Positions 10,655 to 28,600 of a stretch of DNA of 64,000 nucleotides are shown piece by piece. Source of the stretch: Xiphophorus maculatus (lineage: Eukaryota; Chordata; Actinopteri; Cyprinodontiformes; Poeciliidae); contig NC_036451.1 of NCBI RefSeq assembly GCF_002775205.1, positions 22,368,351 to 22,432,350 on the forward strand, written 5' to 3'. Under the pieces are notes generated by a model. The model was not told the DNA's origin, did not search any database, and saw only the letters and a list, made by a program, of their open reading frames with translations. How positions within the stretch are numbered: the stretch's first letter is position 1; every line of letters starts with the position of its first letter. The translations under genes were made by a program, and so were the position numbers.

Positions 10655-11375
10655 AAACAAGTGTTGTGGGAGTCTGCCAATACTTTGTAGAAGCACCTTC
10701 AGTTGTAACAATACGTTTCTAAGGTTACGTCTATACCAGCTTTGCAGATCTAGAAACTGAGATTTATGCCCGTTCTACTTTGCATAGTATTGAGTGAAAC
10801 TGCCACAGATAGTCTGTCGGATTTAAGTCTGTCGGATTTAAGTCTGGACCTTGACTAGGCCTTTATTGAGCATGAATATGACCTGACCCATTCCGTTGTG
10901 GCTCTGGCTACATGTTTTGGGTTGTCCTTTTGCAAAACTTAAGTTTCTGTGTCCATGTTAAAGAAAAGAAAGTCCTACAGCAGAAAGTTTAATGACGGGG
11001 ATAGTGTATTCATATTGACATGCAGTGTGGTTTGCATGTAGGACCAAATGTTTGGCCAATTTTGTTCTTATCGGGTCAGAACACCTTATTCCACATGTTC
11101 ACTTCAATTCCATTAGGGACTTGCAAGTCTATCAGTTATTATTATTATTTCCTGACATTTTCTTCTACTTGAGCTGAGTTATTTTGGGCTGCATCTCTGA
11201 TTAAATCACTCCCTGCCTGGCAGAATACAAATGTGTGCCACTATGTGTTATTTTCTTTCCACTTCAGAGTCAGGCTCCACTGTCACATAAAATCCCCTCC
11301 AAAACACATTGAAACCCACTGTGGCTATAAATTGTGGGAAAAGTCCAGCGAGTGGGAACGCTGTATGCCTCGGAG
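10655..11375. mobile_element. Degenerate Tc1-like (non-autonomous) element
   Basis: The stretch TTTGTAGAAGCACCTTCAG, the 'cttgactaggcc' motif and the terminal part with 'tcacataaaatcccc' resemble a Tc1-family element very common in fish. It is heavily decayed and internally shortened, with no open transposase frame. Confidence 0.55.
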
Positions 11376-12003
11376 GAGAGCCGAGTTGTTTTTATATTGT
11401 TTGCTCAGCATTTCACATTAAAATTCTTCAAAAATCTAATTGAAAATGAATCTTTAAAAAAAAAAAATGCTTTGAAACTGAAAATGAATTAAAATTCTTC
11501 AGTTGAAACCTTGATGTTTCCCCCTAAAATTGACCTTGTGACTCTTCCCAGCTCCAGGTGACAATGTTAAAGAGCTTCGTAAATAATAAAGTCTACAAAA
11601 AGTAAAGCCCAGACTGTGATCTCAGTGAAACACTGCTCACATAATGCACCGGAATCAACTCTGTGTTTATTCAAATGCAACCGTTTGCAGCTGATGTCAT
11701 TTCAGTGCAAACTTTAATCAGATTAGACGCATTGTCCCTTTTTCGCCTGTGCCGGGTGCAGGGAGTTGTGCTCGGCTACAAACATGTATTTGAGGGATTA
11801 ACAATACTGCAGCTTTAGCTGTTTCTAGGTGATAACTGCAGAGGGTTTGGAGGACAACATATTTTTGTTGACTAATGCCACTGCAGGGTGCTGGCGAAGG
11901 CGTTAATTTAAGGATCGAGCAGGAACATATAGTTTACCAGAAAGCTTTATATAGCAGGCTGGAAGCTGGAGTGGCTATACGCTGTTGGAGTTGCTGTTGG
12001 AAC

Positions 12004-16622
<4,619 letters not shown>

Positions 16623-16837
16623 TTACAAGAACCCTAGAAACAGATCGTTCTAAACTATAAGGAACACGTTTCATTTTTTTGTATTCTTAAGCTGCATAGC
16701 TTGTGAACCTGTCGGACATCAGGCTCTCATAGGCAATACATTACCTCTCTCAGGGATGTAGAAGAGTGTAGATTCTCAACTATTCAGACATTTCTGTTTG
16801 TACAACTTGTTAAAAAAAAATTCAAACTGAAAATTTA

Positions 16838-16843
16838 AATAAA
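16838..16843 (+). terminator. Poly(A) signal of the cathepsin gene
   Basis: AATAAA 216 bases after the stop codon, with a T/G-containing stretch downstream. It would give a 3' UTR of about 240 bases. Confidence 0.6.
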
Positions 16844-16859
16844 ATTTGGACATTTAACC

Positions 16860-18452
16860 TTGGACAGACTTGAGAATGTTCATTAAAGTCGTTTTATGCA
16901 CATGGGGGAAACATCAGCCCCTAACATCTGTCTCTTGTTTTCAACGGGAAAATGTCCAACCATCATTAATTATCGGGTCTGACGAATGCAGCGACAACCT
17001 TGGTGGACAAACTGATTTTTGGCACATTTTGAGGTGAGCTATGAATCCAGCAGATGCTTGTTTTTCCTCTGTAGTTTCTCTAAACCTAAACAACAAAGTA
17101 TCCTCTTCTCCCTCATCCACAAGCTGTTTGAATATGAGCGTTAACATCTGAAGAATCCCTGAAAAAGCATCAAACTTTTTCAGAGATGTAATAGATATTG
17201 AACATAGTTGTCAATTTTAACTTCTATAAAGCCCTGGAAACATTTACGAACATCCAAACTAACCACTAATCAAAATGCGGTGGAGTTAAGATTAAATGAA
17301 AAATAAGAAGAAAAAAAAATGCTCAAACATAGAAATGGTGACAGTTTGTTTAATGAACAAGATGAGAATGGAGACTAAAAGATAAAAAGCTGTCAAGATG
17401 AAAACTGAAGTTTTGTTTACATGTGATTCAAATTTTGTTCCTCAAATGACTTTCATGTAGTTTACTTGGGGCTAAAAATGTACAAATAAAAACATTGCTT
17501 TGGGTTAAAGAAGAACAACTAGCCAATCCAAAAAAATAAAGTATTCTGGCAGAGCAAGTACTAAAAATTTAGCATGCAAACAACATATTAGTGTGCAATT
17601 TAATTAGCATGTTAGTTCGCTAGCAACAGAAGTTCTTTTTCCCCCCCAGCTTGAATTACATTTGCTTTGATAAAAACAATTAAACTAACCAGTCAACCCA
17701 AAATAGTGGGACAAATTGCCTTCTGGCATTTGTGTTGTGATAACAGAGCAAGTACAAAATATTTAGCATGTAAAAACATTTTCTCCAACAACAAGAAACA
17801 GCTACCTTTACTCAAATTAGCATGTTAGCTCACTGGCTACGTTTTCTTTTCCAGCTTGGTTTAAATTTGCTTTAATAAAAATAATACATTTTTATAAATG
17901 TCTTTTCATGTTGAAGAAGATATTTTACAGAGATATCTTAGCCAATGTTTACAAATCTGACTCATTTTTGGTCCGCAAGCATGGCTAATTTGAGGGGTAA
18001 CGCCATTTTATTATGACCACGTTTAATGACTAAAACTCAGTTCAAGACTGGCACATAAAATAAAAGGCTAAAATTGCTTAATGTTTTAACTTCACACCTG
18101 TAGCTTTTTATTTTTTTTAAAAAACGTTTCCAGGTTATTTTTTAAACTAATTTATATTGAATATTTTCCCACCTGCCGACCGTCTGCCAAAGAATCGGCT
18201 CTCATCTCAGCGTCTCTCCTGCTTTCATCACACTTCACACAATTCCTTCATCATCCGCTGCTTTCTTGAACAAATTCGTGCCTGCAAGTGTGACCACACC
18301 TCGGTGAACTTTGAACCCAAGCTTATTTTCACCCCGCATAGCTCCAAGGTTCACCTCCCGCAGCGTGCAGCCTGCAGTACAGAGACACATTGCTCTTAAG
18401 AGGAAGGATTTCTCCACAGCTCGCCTAACGAGGCGAAGCTGGAAGACGCATA
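16860..18452 (+). other. Intergenic region between cathepsin and lama3, with lama3 upstream region
   Basis: No exon is seen. A tandem duplication lies at about 17480-17900. A consensus AP-1 site (TGACTCA) is at 17958-17964, about 490 bases before the lama3 start; known mammalian LAMA3A promoters rely on AP-1. The last 300 bases are less AT-rich and probably contain the lama3 5' UTR. Confidence 0.45.
17480..17900 (+). repeat. Two-copy tandem duplication, about 200-bp unit
   Basis: GAGCAAGTACTAAAAATTTA at about 17552 recurs, slightly changed, near 17746. It is followed in each copy by AATTAGCATGTTAG, a pyrimidine run plus AGCTTG, and ATTTGCTTT.ATAAAAA. The spacing is about 195 bases. Confidence 0.65.
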
Positions 18453-18839
18453 ATGAAGCAGAAAGCGCCTTTGCTTTGGCTTGCAGTGTGGTTGTTTTTC
18501 TCTTTTGCTCCAATTTGCCTTTCTGCTCAGAGCAATTCAAAAGGCTGGCACGACAGAGACGCTCAGAGGCTTGGGAATAAAAGTGGCACGAAAAAGTTCT
18601 GTGATCCCTCCGTCAGCGACCAGAGAGCAGGTGCTGTCCCCGAGGTAAATCGGCAAATTTGGAGGTTTTGTCTGGAAGCGTGATGCTGGCTGAGGTCATT
18701 GGGATTTTAGTTTCGTAATCTGACATGAAAAGACGTGATTTGCGTTGCATTTTTAGGGACTGCAGCTATATTTTGTGCCAGACAGTGAAATGAACACAAT
18801 CCTGTAGCTTCAATACTTCAGTACATACAGTTACACCAC

Positions 18840-18872
<33 letters not shown>

Positions 18873-21800
18873 CACCCATGGCATATTTAGATTTAAAATG
18901 GTTTATTTTTAATTGAGAGACTGTCTCTGGTAGGACATAAGGCAGATATGTCTCAAAGGAAGACAAAACAACGCAAGAACAAACCATATATTACCCGTCT
19001 ATTCACATTTTATGGAACGGTGTAACGTCAGAATCGCCTAAGAATAATGGAAAAATCGAGCACTTCTTATAGCTTTCTTTACCAGGTCATGCAGCTTTGT
19101 TTTCTTTTGCATGAAAGTGCACCCCTGGCTTCTACAGAGAACCGACAGGACCAAGTAAGGGACGGTGTGTGCCGTGCCGCTGCAACGGACTCTCTGATTT
19201 GTGTGATGCACAAACAGGGAACTGCATGGTTGGTGCTTCAACACACATCCAGCTGAAACCAGATATATACAGTTAAAAAACCCCAAACTGTTATCTATGA
19301 TAATATCTCTAAAAAAAAATGTCTTAAATTTAGCAAATGGAAGTAATTTTATGTAATTTTAACTAAGCAACTAAACAACAACAAAAAAACGTTTGGTCTG
19401 ATGTAGCTTAAGACAGTGAGAAAAAAAAAAAAGAGTCGTTTTTATCTGTTGTACGTAGATATCTGGTTTCAACCGTACGCTCACAAGCAAGGTGCAAAAT
19501 GCTTCCAAGTTTTTTTTTTTGTTTTTTTTTTTCCACTTTTGTGGGAAAAGTATGTTTTGTCTTTGTGACCTCCAGAACTGCCGGTTTAACGCCGCGGGGG
19601 ATCGATGTGAGCGGTGCAGGGAGGGCTTCTACGGACACGCAGCCAACAGGACCTGCCGAGCCTGTCCCTGTCCCTCCACACACAACAAGTCAGCATCTAA
19701 TAACCTACGTTACAGTTACAGTGGCTCTACAAAGTGAACACACACACACACACACACACACACACCCACACACGCCGACACACCTGTTAACATTTAAAGT
19801 TTGTGACATGATAAATGAGACAATCGCAAAGCACACTTTGCACCGTTGACGTTACTGAGTTATTCAACTCAAACAAATGTGTAAGAAAGAAAACTACGGC
19901 AGACAAAGCAACAACAACAAAACGCTATAGTGACACCCTTAACAAGGCAACTTTTGATTCAGCGTTCATAGTTAATCAGATCAAAATGAAATAAAGTTCA
20001 GATGTTATAGTAGGATTTTTCCTCCATTTTCTCAGATGCATTTTTTTTTTTTTTAAGTAAAGTCACGGTTTGCCAAGAGCTCAAAGGATCAACAATAATC
20101 TCATCGTGGAATTCAAGAGTTAGGAGAATTTTTCTAAATATTCCTTTGTGTTAATATAAATCCTTTGGTAGCTAGAGGACATATGGGAGAACAATGACAG
20201 TATGAAAAATGAATTGATCTCTAGTGTAATGAGAATACAAGAGGGAAGGTGCGGGGACACTGAAGATAATCTCCCAAAAGCTTTTGAGATGTCCAATGAA
20301 ATTGTATATACATTTTCGGTTCATTTTCCAAAGGTATTTTCGACAAAAAGCTCTGATCTCCACCACACTGAAGCAGGGTGGTGGCAGCATCATTCTCTGT
20401 GGTTGCTTTACTTAAGATAGAGGCACAAGTCAGGTGTCTGCTGTGAAAGCTGAAGGTGATTTTCTGTCCAGACATTTCTCAAAAATCAACAAAACAGGGC
20501 GTGCCGTGGTGGCGTAGTGGTTAGCGCGACCCATATTTGGAGGCCTTGAGTCCTCGACGCGGCCGTCGCGGGTTCGACTCCCGGACCCGACGACATTTGC
20601 CGCATGTCTTCCCCCCCTCTCCTTCCCCGTTTCCTGTCAGCCTACTGTCATATAAGGGACACTAGAGCCCACAAAAGGCCCCCTGGAGGGGTAAAAAAAA
20701 AAAAAAAATCAACAAAACAAAGATATCATGAAAGGAAAATGAACGTTTTATGAATCCCTGACTGGGGTTCAGATGTCAGTCTAACAGAAAATCTGTGGGC
20801 CTGAAGAGGGCGACCCCACAGATTCTGAGGGCATTCATTCTGAGGAAGGAATGCCCTCAGAATCTGACAGATGCAGACAACTTTCCCAAGGAATCGCTGG
20901 AAAATGTTTGTCAGGTCAAACCGTGTGATGCCGACAGACCCTGAAAATGAATCAAAAGCTTTTTAAGAGTGTGAATACAAGAGTAGTTGCATTGGAAATT
21001 ATCTATCTCACAGTACCAATGGCAACAGTTTCTAATGATCTGTTAGAGGTTCTAGTTTTACATATTTTTTTTAACATGTACGTATGTTTTGAATATGTTT
21101 GGTTTTTTTTCCCCTGCAGTTTTGCAGTAGCCTGCCTCGACATCAGCCCAGGAGTTGTTGAATGTTTGTGTAAAAGAGGCTACAGTGGAGCTCGCTGCGA
21201 GCGGTGAGGCACTCAAACTCAGTATTTACATATAAACAATAATCGTCTGAACTTTATTATCTTACACTACATGCAAACATCCTCGCATTGAAGGTGTGCA
21301 TCTGGCTACTATGGTAGTCCCATGGTGCATGGAGACATCTGCAAACCCTGCAGCTGCACAGACAGCAGCTTGAGCGTCTGTGACTCTCTGACTGGAGGTG
21401 AGTGGGGGAAAATTTTGGCTATGAAAATCAGATTTGATGTAACAACGTAAAATCTAAAGATGTAACCAGAGCCAGCACCTTTTACACATTGTCACCCCTA
21501 GAAAAATTGTGTAAACATCCCTTTAATACTTTTTTTTTTTGTTTCACTATAAAAAGTCAGTATTTTAGTTTGAGCACTTTTCATTAGTTGGGAGTGGAAA
21601 ACACTTTTAAGAGACAATTGTTTTTGCAAAATTGCTACGATTATTGGCAATTTCTGTCGCAGAAATGCAACTAAGGTATTCTTGAAATCTAAACTTCAAC
21701 ATTTTGAAGTTCTTCAGAGTGTCCGATTCACAGTTCATCATTCATTTCTTTTTGTCTAAGTGTGACACAACATATAGAGGCCCCGTCTCTTTCAGCTGTG

Positions 21801-22604
21801 GCCACAAGGCTGGATGAGGAGCCATATTTATCTGATCACCAGAAAGACAGGGAGGTAAAAAGAAATCTCAGAGGATCACTGTTGGGAAAACTACAGCAAA
21901 AAGTTAAATATTGTCGTCATCGAGTCTCCATAGCAACCAGTGGATGCTACCTATCTACAAGCTAACTGGTTATTTGGACCGTGCCCCCTTCTTCTGAACC
22001 CTGTTTTGAGTCATGATTGCAGCTGGAAAGGACACAGACGTAGGTCGAAATCAAGCAATTTAGTAAAAAAAATTAAAGAAATAAGCAACTTACAGGAACA
22101 CAGGCGGCTGACGGACTATTGACGTAAACAGAACGAGGCAGCAGAAGGAGTGAGTAGCAAATAATGAAAATCCAGGAGCTTAAACGTAGAGGAGAGGGTG
22201 AAAAAGGAATGAACTGACATGGACAGACCTTAACTCACTGGTGTTCAAGGGCCGGAGTCCTGACAGGTTCAGGCGTGTCTCTGTGTTAACAACATGGCCT
22301 TATGACCGCTGCTGAAACACCAGGGAGAATTTAAATAAAAATCGATTAATAAAATGAATAAAGAGATGACATGGGGCTGTTGTAATACTTTACATATAAA
22401 CCATTTCTAACTTTATCGATGGAGATTACATCGTCAGGTGTTTGCGGCGCCACCAAGGACTTTATTCAACAGTCCTTTCAGGCTCAGTGGTGCTTTTAGT
22501 GTCAGATTAAGTTGCCCTGATGTGGTACAAGCCACTGTAACGTCTCATCCCTCTCACAGAGTGCGCCACTGGGGCTGACAGCAGCGGTGGTGATCCCTGG
22601 CACA
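18453..22604 (+). CDS. lama3: lama3 exons 1-6: signal peptide and LE modules
   Basis: Exons 18453-18644, 19118-19228, 19576-19688, 21120-21203, 21294-21397, 22560-22604. The ATG opens a signal peptide (MKQKAPLLWLAVWLFFSF...). LE1 begins CTPGFYREPTG and GRCVPCRCNGLSDLCDAQTG; LE2 starts at CRACPCPSTHN and runs to GYSGARCERC; LE3 is CKPCSCTDSS to CDSLTGEC. Exon 2 ends in a weak donor (ATG|GTTGGT), but exon 3 resumes exactly with NCRFNAAGDRCERC, as in relatives. The intron between exons 3 and 4 holds a (CA)n run, a decayed repeat and a SINE. Confidence 0.88.
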
Positions 22605-25600
22605 GTAAATTATCACTGAAAGTTCATTTTACAGTTTTGACATGACGAGTCGATATTAAAGCCCTCGTTTTGTGACAGAATGTGACGCCTGTGCTCGCGC
22701 TCTGCTGGTGGACTTGCAGAAAGAGGACGGCGGACTGGCTCTGCTCCGTCAGCTGGTGCCGAACATTACCGATGGCCTCCGCCGGCTGAGCCTACTGGAG
22801 GCTGACACCTCGCAAACGAAGGTACGGGCTCATTCGGTTCTCCCTTTGAAAACATTTTCTACAGGAGTTTATACCTCATCCATTTTTCCCCCCCATCGCG
22901 CTGCAATGTTCTCCATGAAAACTGGGCGCTTTCATCTCCATCATTACCAGCTTCGGGTCGATGGATGCAGCGGTGCTGTGAGGTGGCTGGAACCAAACGT
23001 GGAGCAGCTCGAGGCAGACATCGTTCTGGTCGGAAATGACCTGACTTACCAAAATAACGAGGTACCAGTGGAGAAATTCGGCAGTCAGAACCTGAACATG
23101 TTCCAAATGCAGTGGATTTTATTTGACATTAACCCACCCGAGGTCTATCGTAGTGGAGGACGTAAAGTATACAACCAGGTATTGTTGGGGGTTTTGCTAA
23201 TGCTCTTGTGCTGGCAAAGATATGTTTAATGTGTACTGGAGAGTGGAATACTTGCATATATTTGTATTTGTACCCTGCAAAACACACAAAATCTTACCAA
23301 GTAATTTTGGCCTAGTTTCTAGTGAAAATATGGCACGCTTGAAGTAAGATAAACTAACTTACAAGTAACATTTCAGAAAGACATAGGAGTTTAAGTCAAT
23401 AACTCCTTAATCTGGAAAAAATTCTAGTATCACTGGCACATTATTTCACTTCTAAGATGGGAAAATGTCTTATTACAAGTGAATGTATCTACCAATGGAA
23501 CTGCAAATTTTTAAAAATCAATATTAAAGAGTTATTGACTTAAAACAAGCTGCTGTATCTTGTTGAAAAGAAGTTAAAGCGTACTACGATATTTGTATGA
23601 GAGACTAGGCCAAAATTATTTGGTGAAAGTTTGCGTTTTTTGGAGAACAAAGGTAACATGTGACACCTTCGTCACTTGTTGCATACTTTCATAACGTCTA
23701 ATGCTTATTTCCAAGAGAGTGAAACACTTCTGTAATATTTGCTAGCAACACCCAATAGTTTATTTTTGAACATCTAAACTTGGTCCAGGTCATCAATACA
23801 TTTTAACAATTTTCTTTTTTTTCCCCTAAATCTTCTTTGCCAGCAATATTTGATCCCCACTTTCCTGATCCGTGATTCTAATGTTAAATAAAGTAGGTGT
23901 TTCAGCAAGGTGTCATTAAAAACACTGTTGGCCTCTGATCACTTGTTGCATATGTCATAGGCGATTTATCAGAACCTTTGAACATTTTACATTAGTGTGA
24001 AATGGGGGGGGGATCAGTATTGTTCAAACTGTTTTTCTAAAATGTTGCAGATGCCTGACATAATCTTGGATCTTGAGAAGGCCTTAAAGAACGTCAACAG
24101 AACCATAATCCAGGTGCAAGACCTTCTCTTCAAGGCAGTGGCTCTCATCCAAGCAGCAAATGGTTAAAACTCCTTGTAGTGTTTGATTAAGATAAAAAAC
24201 AAAACAAAATCAAGTTTAGTCAAGGTGAACATTGTCCCAATATTTACTTTGGCAGGTTTGGCAGAGCAGCAAACTTCACCGAAACCTGACGTCTCTAGTT
24301 CTCTTTCTGACGGTCAGAAAAGTCAGATGATGGAGGACGCTGAGCAAATCATGGCGGAAATTAAAGACAGACGGTGCACCATTCAGGGGGCTGGAGCAGA
24401 CGGCGAGCAGGAGGGGGCCCACATGTGTGAGAGATCGTTATCTGCTTATTGGTTGCTTTTTCAGGCCGGGACAGGAAGACAGGAGCTCGGTTTGTGTCTT
24501 CGCTGGTCTCCGTGCGCGTGCCCCTGCGCCGCGTCAGATTATTGCTGTGCAGGCTGGATGCAAACAAGATTATTCAATCTACCCAGGAGCCATTAGCATT
24601 CCCAATGTTGAAAGCAAAATCTTATAATCAAACTAAGGCTTGTGCTGAACAGTAACGCAAGTGTGTGGTAAATAATAATTGGCAAAAAAATATTCAAGAG
24701 GTTTCTGCATTCAGAAGAAAAGTCAGAGCTAAAGTTAGTTATTTACCAACTCTGTCCAGTCGGTAGGGGTGAAACAACACATCCAGCCTATAAGATGAGA
24801 CGACGCATGGCATAACAAACATTGTAGAATAATTCAGTCCACATTTGACTAGTGCGTACAACATGGCTCCTCTGTTTGTTGATCCCAAAGCCAAAATAAT
24901 ATCGAGGGTCGTCCCGTTTGTGTTAAATCGTAAATGATTAAAAAAGTGTTTTAAAGAATCTCTGTTGGTAAATTTGTCCAGTTTAGGTTTGATCAGTTGA
25001 AATATTTTAAAGAAAATTGAGTGCAACCCAGATTAATTAAAGAAACAAACAGTCGTAGCTGTGAAGCACCTGGCGCCGTTTGCAGCTGCTATTTTCACCG
25101 TGCTTACTAATCCTTTGTATCTTATTTGCATTTAACAGCTTTTACTTTTTCACATTAACCTAAAATGCTTCCAGATAAATCATTTACAACTGATGATTAC
25201 CTCTTAAATGATTTTGTAGCAAAATTTTGTTTTCCAACCGAATAAAAAAATCTTTTTTGACTAAGTCAAAACAACAGAGTAACTTAATAACTGTTTCCTG
25301 TCTCACTTAAAAAATAATGGTGATTACAGATACAAGGTTTATGCTTCATACACACACCTTCATATTACATAATCTCACGCTCATGTCGCCAGGTTAAAGT
25401 GATACCGACAGCAGCAGAAAGACTCTTTGCCAGACGGACTTCACTTTGACTCTAAATATTAGGGTGTTTTATTGGATATTTTGCTAACTCTGCTTGTTTA
25501 TAGCCACCTGTTATATGTTGCTACATTGAAAGTAAGTAAGAGTAAGTCGATGTAATATTTTCTGTCGTCTTGTCAGTGCTGGAGAACATCAGAGCCGACA

Positions 25601-28600
25601 CGAGCGACCTCTCACAAACCGTCCAGGATGTTCTGAAGCGGACTGCAGACGTACTGATGGCCTCAAACGTTTCTGTGACAGCAGTGGCAGAGCAGCTGTT
25701 ATCTGTTCAGGAGACGGTTGAGAAAACACAGAGGCTTAACCTTAAAGGCGCCTCCGGTCTCGAAAATCTGCAGGTAATCGACAGGTAGGGGTTGCATACC
25801 CCTGACACGCAGTCTTGTAGATTTACTGTCTGAAGAGTTGCAATTTTCTGCACTCTTATTTTACAGACTGCTCTGGCTGAGCTGCGGAGAGAACGAACCA
25901 CGGCGCCTCCTGCGATGGAACGGCTTTACGATACGATGAAGAAAACTAAAGACGCCCTTTTAATGTCTCAGAAAATTAAAAATGTAAGCACACTCCCTTT
26001 CACGGGGCACAACTGAAAACGCATATTTTCAGATTTCGGTGAAACTTAGCTCGTGTTGTGCACGTCGCAGGAAGAGGAGAGTCTTGCTGCTCAGGTAGAC
26101 GGAGGTAAAATGGAGCTTTTTGCAAAGCTAAATGCGACCCGGAAGTGTGTGACCCAGACGGACGCCGTGACCCGGGCTGAGGAGCACGCTGAGGAGCTGA
26201 GAGCTGCAGCATCTCAGTTACAGCAGTATGTGGGCAACATGTGGGATTGGAAGACACAAATTAAATGTCAAGATACCCGAGAGTTTTTAACACAATGTAT
26301 TTAACAGAAAGGGGGAAAGTGACAAAGTGAAATAGTGGGAAACCGTTTCCCTAACGATTCAAACCTCAGTTTTTTGACTTTTAGTTGCAATGAGTTTTGG
26401 AAAGTTCTATTTTCACTTACTTTCCTGTAGGGACGTACAATATATCAGCACTGACATTGGTATCGGCTGATATTAGTCATTCCTAACATATCGGTATCGG
26501 TCCGATGAAAAAACTGGACCGATGTCAACAGTCAATATTTATTTCCATCTTGTTGCCATTTAAATGTTTGCATATGCAGCTCTGGAAGAAGAAAAAAAAG
26601 AGCCCACTTAAAATGATCATTCTCTGACTTTACTCTTTATAGCTATATGTTTGAGTAAAATGAACATTATTATTTTATTCTATGAACTACTGACAACATG
26701 TCTCTGAAATTCCAAGCATAAATTTAGTATTTATTTGCAGAAAATGAGAAATGGTCAAAATAACAAAAAAGATGCTGCACTTTCAGACCTCAAATAATGC
26801 AAAGGAAACAGGTTAATATTCATTTAGAAGCAACAACACTAATGTTTTAACTCAGGAAGAGTTCAGAAATCAATATTTGGTGGAGTAACCAGGAGGTTTT
26901 CAATGGGATTTAGTGCAGTGGTCTATTTTTTTACCCAGAGCTGTATAATATGTACACAATATTGGTTATTGGCCATAAAAGCAATATAAATATCGATATC
27001 GGTATCAGTGCATCCCTACTTCCCAAATATGCGCTACTTTCTGTTGGTTTATTACATAAAATCCCATTAAAATACATTGAATTTATGGCTGTAAGGTGGT
27101 AAGATGTGTGGAAAGGGGGGCTATGGATACTTTTAGAATACACTGAACAACATTATATCTTTAATATTCTTGCAGAGTGCTTCAAAATGTGGCCAAGAGC
27201 AGAGAGCTGCTCAGGATTTTTGGAGCTCACGACAGCGTCGCCCGGCTCTCGCAGGCGGCAAATCAGGCTTTAAGGGTAACCGAAGCACCATCAGTAACCC
27301 TTGATGAGTGTCTGAACGTTCATCAGCAGCATTAATGCCATCCTGAAATGATAAATTAGGACGTGAAGGAGGGAGGTCTGCTCATCAGCGCTGAGGAGAT
27401 GGAGGACGTTTCAGCTGATTTACACGCAGAAGCCGACGACACTCGGCGGCGCCTCAAAAGTCTCTGGAAAAAAAAAAGCCTCATCCGCCGCATGTGGAGT
27501 TTATCGTCTCTGTTTGAATGTGCAGATACTCCAATCTCTTCCGTTTCTTCTGCACAGCGGTTTCACGTGCGCTGAACGCTCAGAGGGACAGCGTGAAAAA
27601 GCAGGAGAAAAAGGCAGAAGTGTTGAAAGCGAGCGTCTTAGACGTTGGTGGCAGCATCAAACAGATTGAAAGAGGTCTGTGGAGCCTACAAAACGTAAGA
27701 GTACATATATTTTATGGATTATATAGGATTACAGCACCGTCTCTTTTTTTTCTTCCTTTCAGATGATACCAATGGCCTTCTAGAGTTTGTGAAAATAACA
27801 ACCTCTGCTGTAAACGCTAAAGTCAGCAAAGTAAAGGAGCGCCTCGGTAACATCAGCCTCGAAGTGAGGCGAATCCCCTCAGATAGCTTTAGTGGAAACT
27901 TTCTGACTGATGCAAACCGGGCTGGTACGCATGACAGGACAACAATTTAGATGTTTGATTAATAGCTGGAATAAATATGTTTGTAGTCCAACAATTTGAT
28001 TTAAATGTTGTTGTTTTTTAGTGAAAAGGTTGAACGGAGCACTGCCTGGTTTGGAAGACAAGCTTGAACAAATTAAGGCTCTGGGTGAAAACACGTCTCC
28101 GTCTGCCAACGTAACAGAGAGCATACAGAGGATCAAGGACATCATAGATGAGACAAGAAGCTTTGTTAACAGGGTAAGTGTTGTTGTTTTCTCTTTCTTA
28201 TCGGAGGGCTTTTATTTAAGCTCCTGAAAAGAATAGATGTTTGTGATAGAAATGTTGTTACTCTTGGTAAACGTTTATATTGGGACTTACTGAGAATCAA
28301 AAATGTTCAAAAGCTTCTCTGAAGACTTTACGCTCTTATATTTCATTTTAGATTTCATACAGAAAGATAAAACAAATTACATATTTTTATTTACTGGCTT
28401 ATTACAGCCTGATTACGTTTTATTTTTTCATTTTGTTGTCCAATTTCTACTCAGATATTTTGATCTTCACATCATGAAAATTCAACTATCATGGACTCAA
28501 AGAGGGGGCATCCAGTTGGGAAAGTTATAACATAATTCATTCACTATGTCTAAAAAGCAATGACAGCTTGCAGTAATAGCCTTTCTCAAAAATTAACAAT

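Noticed and set aside
19047..19256. Open frame across lama3 exon 2 in a different frame
   Set aside because: The LE-module cysteines (GRCVPCRCNG) are in the other frame, with fitting splice sites at 19117 and 19229.
20497..20600. A tRNA gene suggested by A and B boxes
   Set aside because: The sequence continues into a SINE body with poly(A) tail and target duplication, and the anticodon arm does not fold as a normal tRNA.
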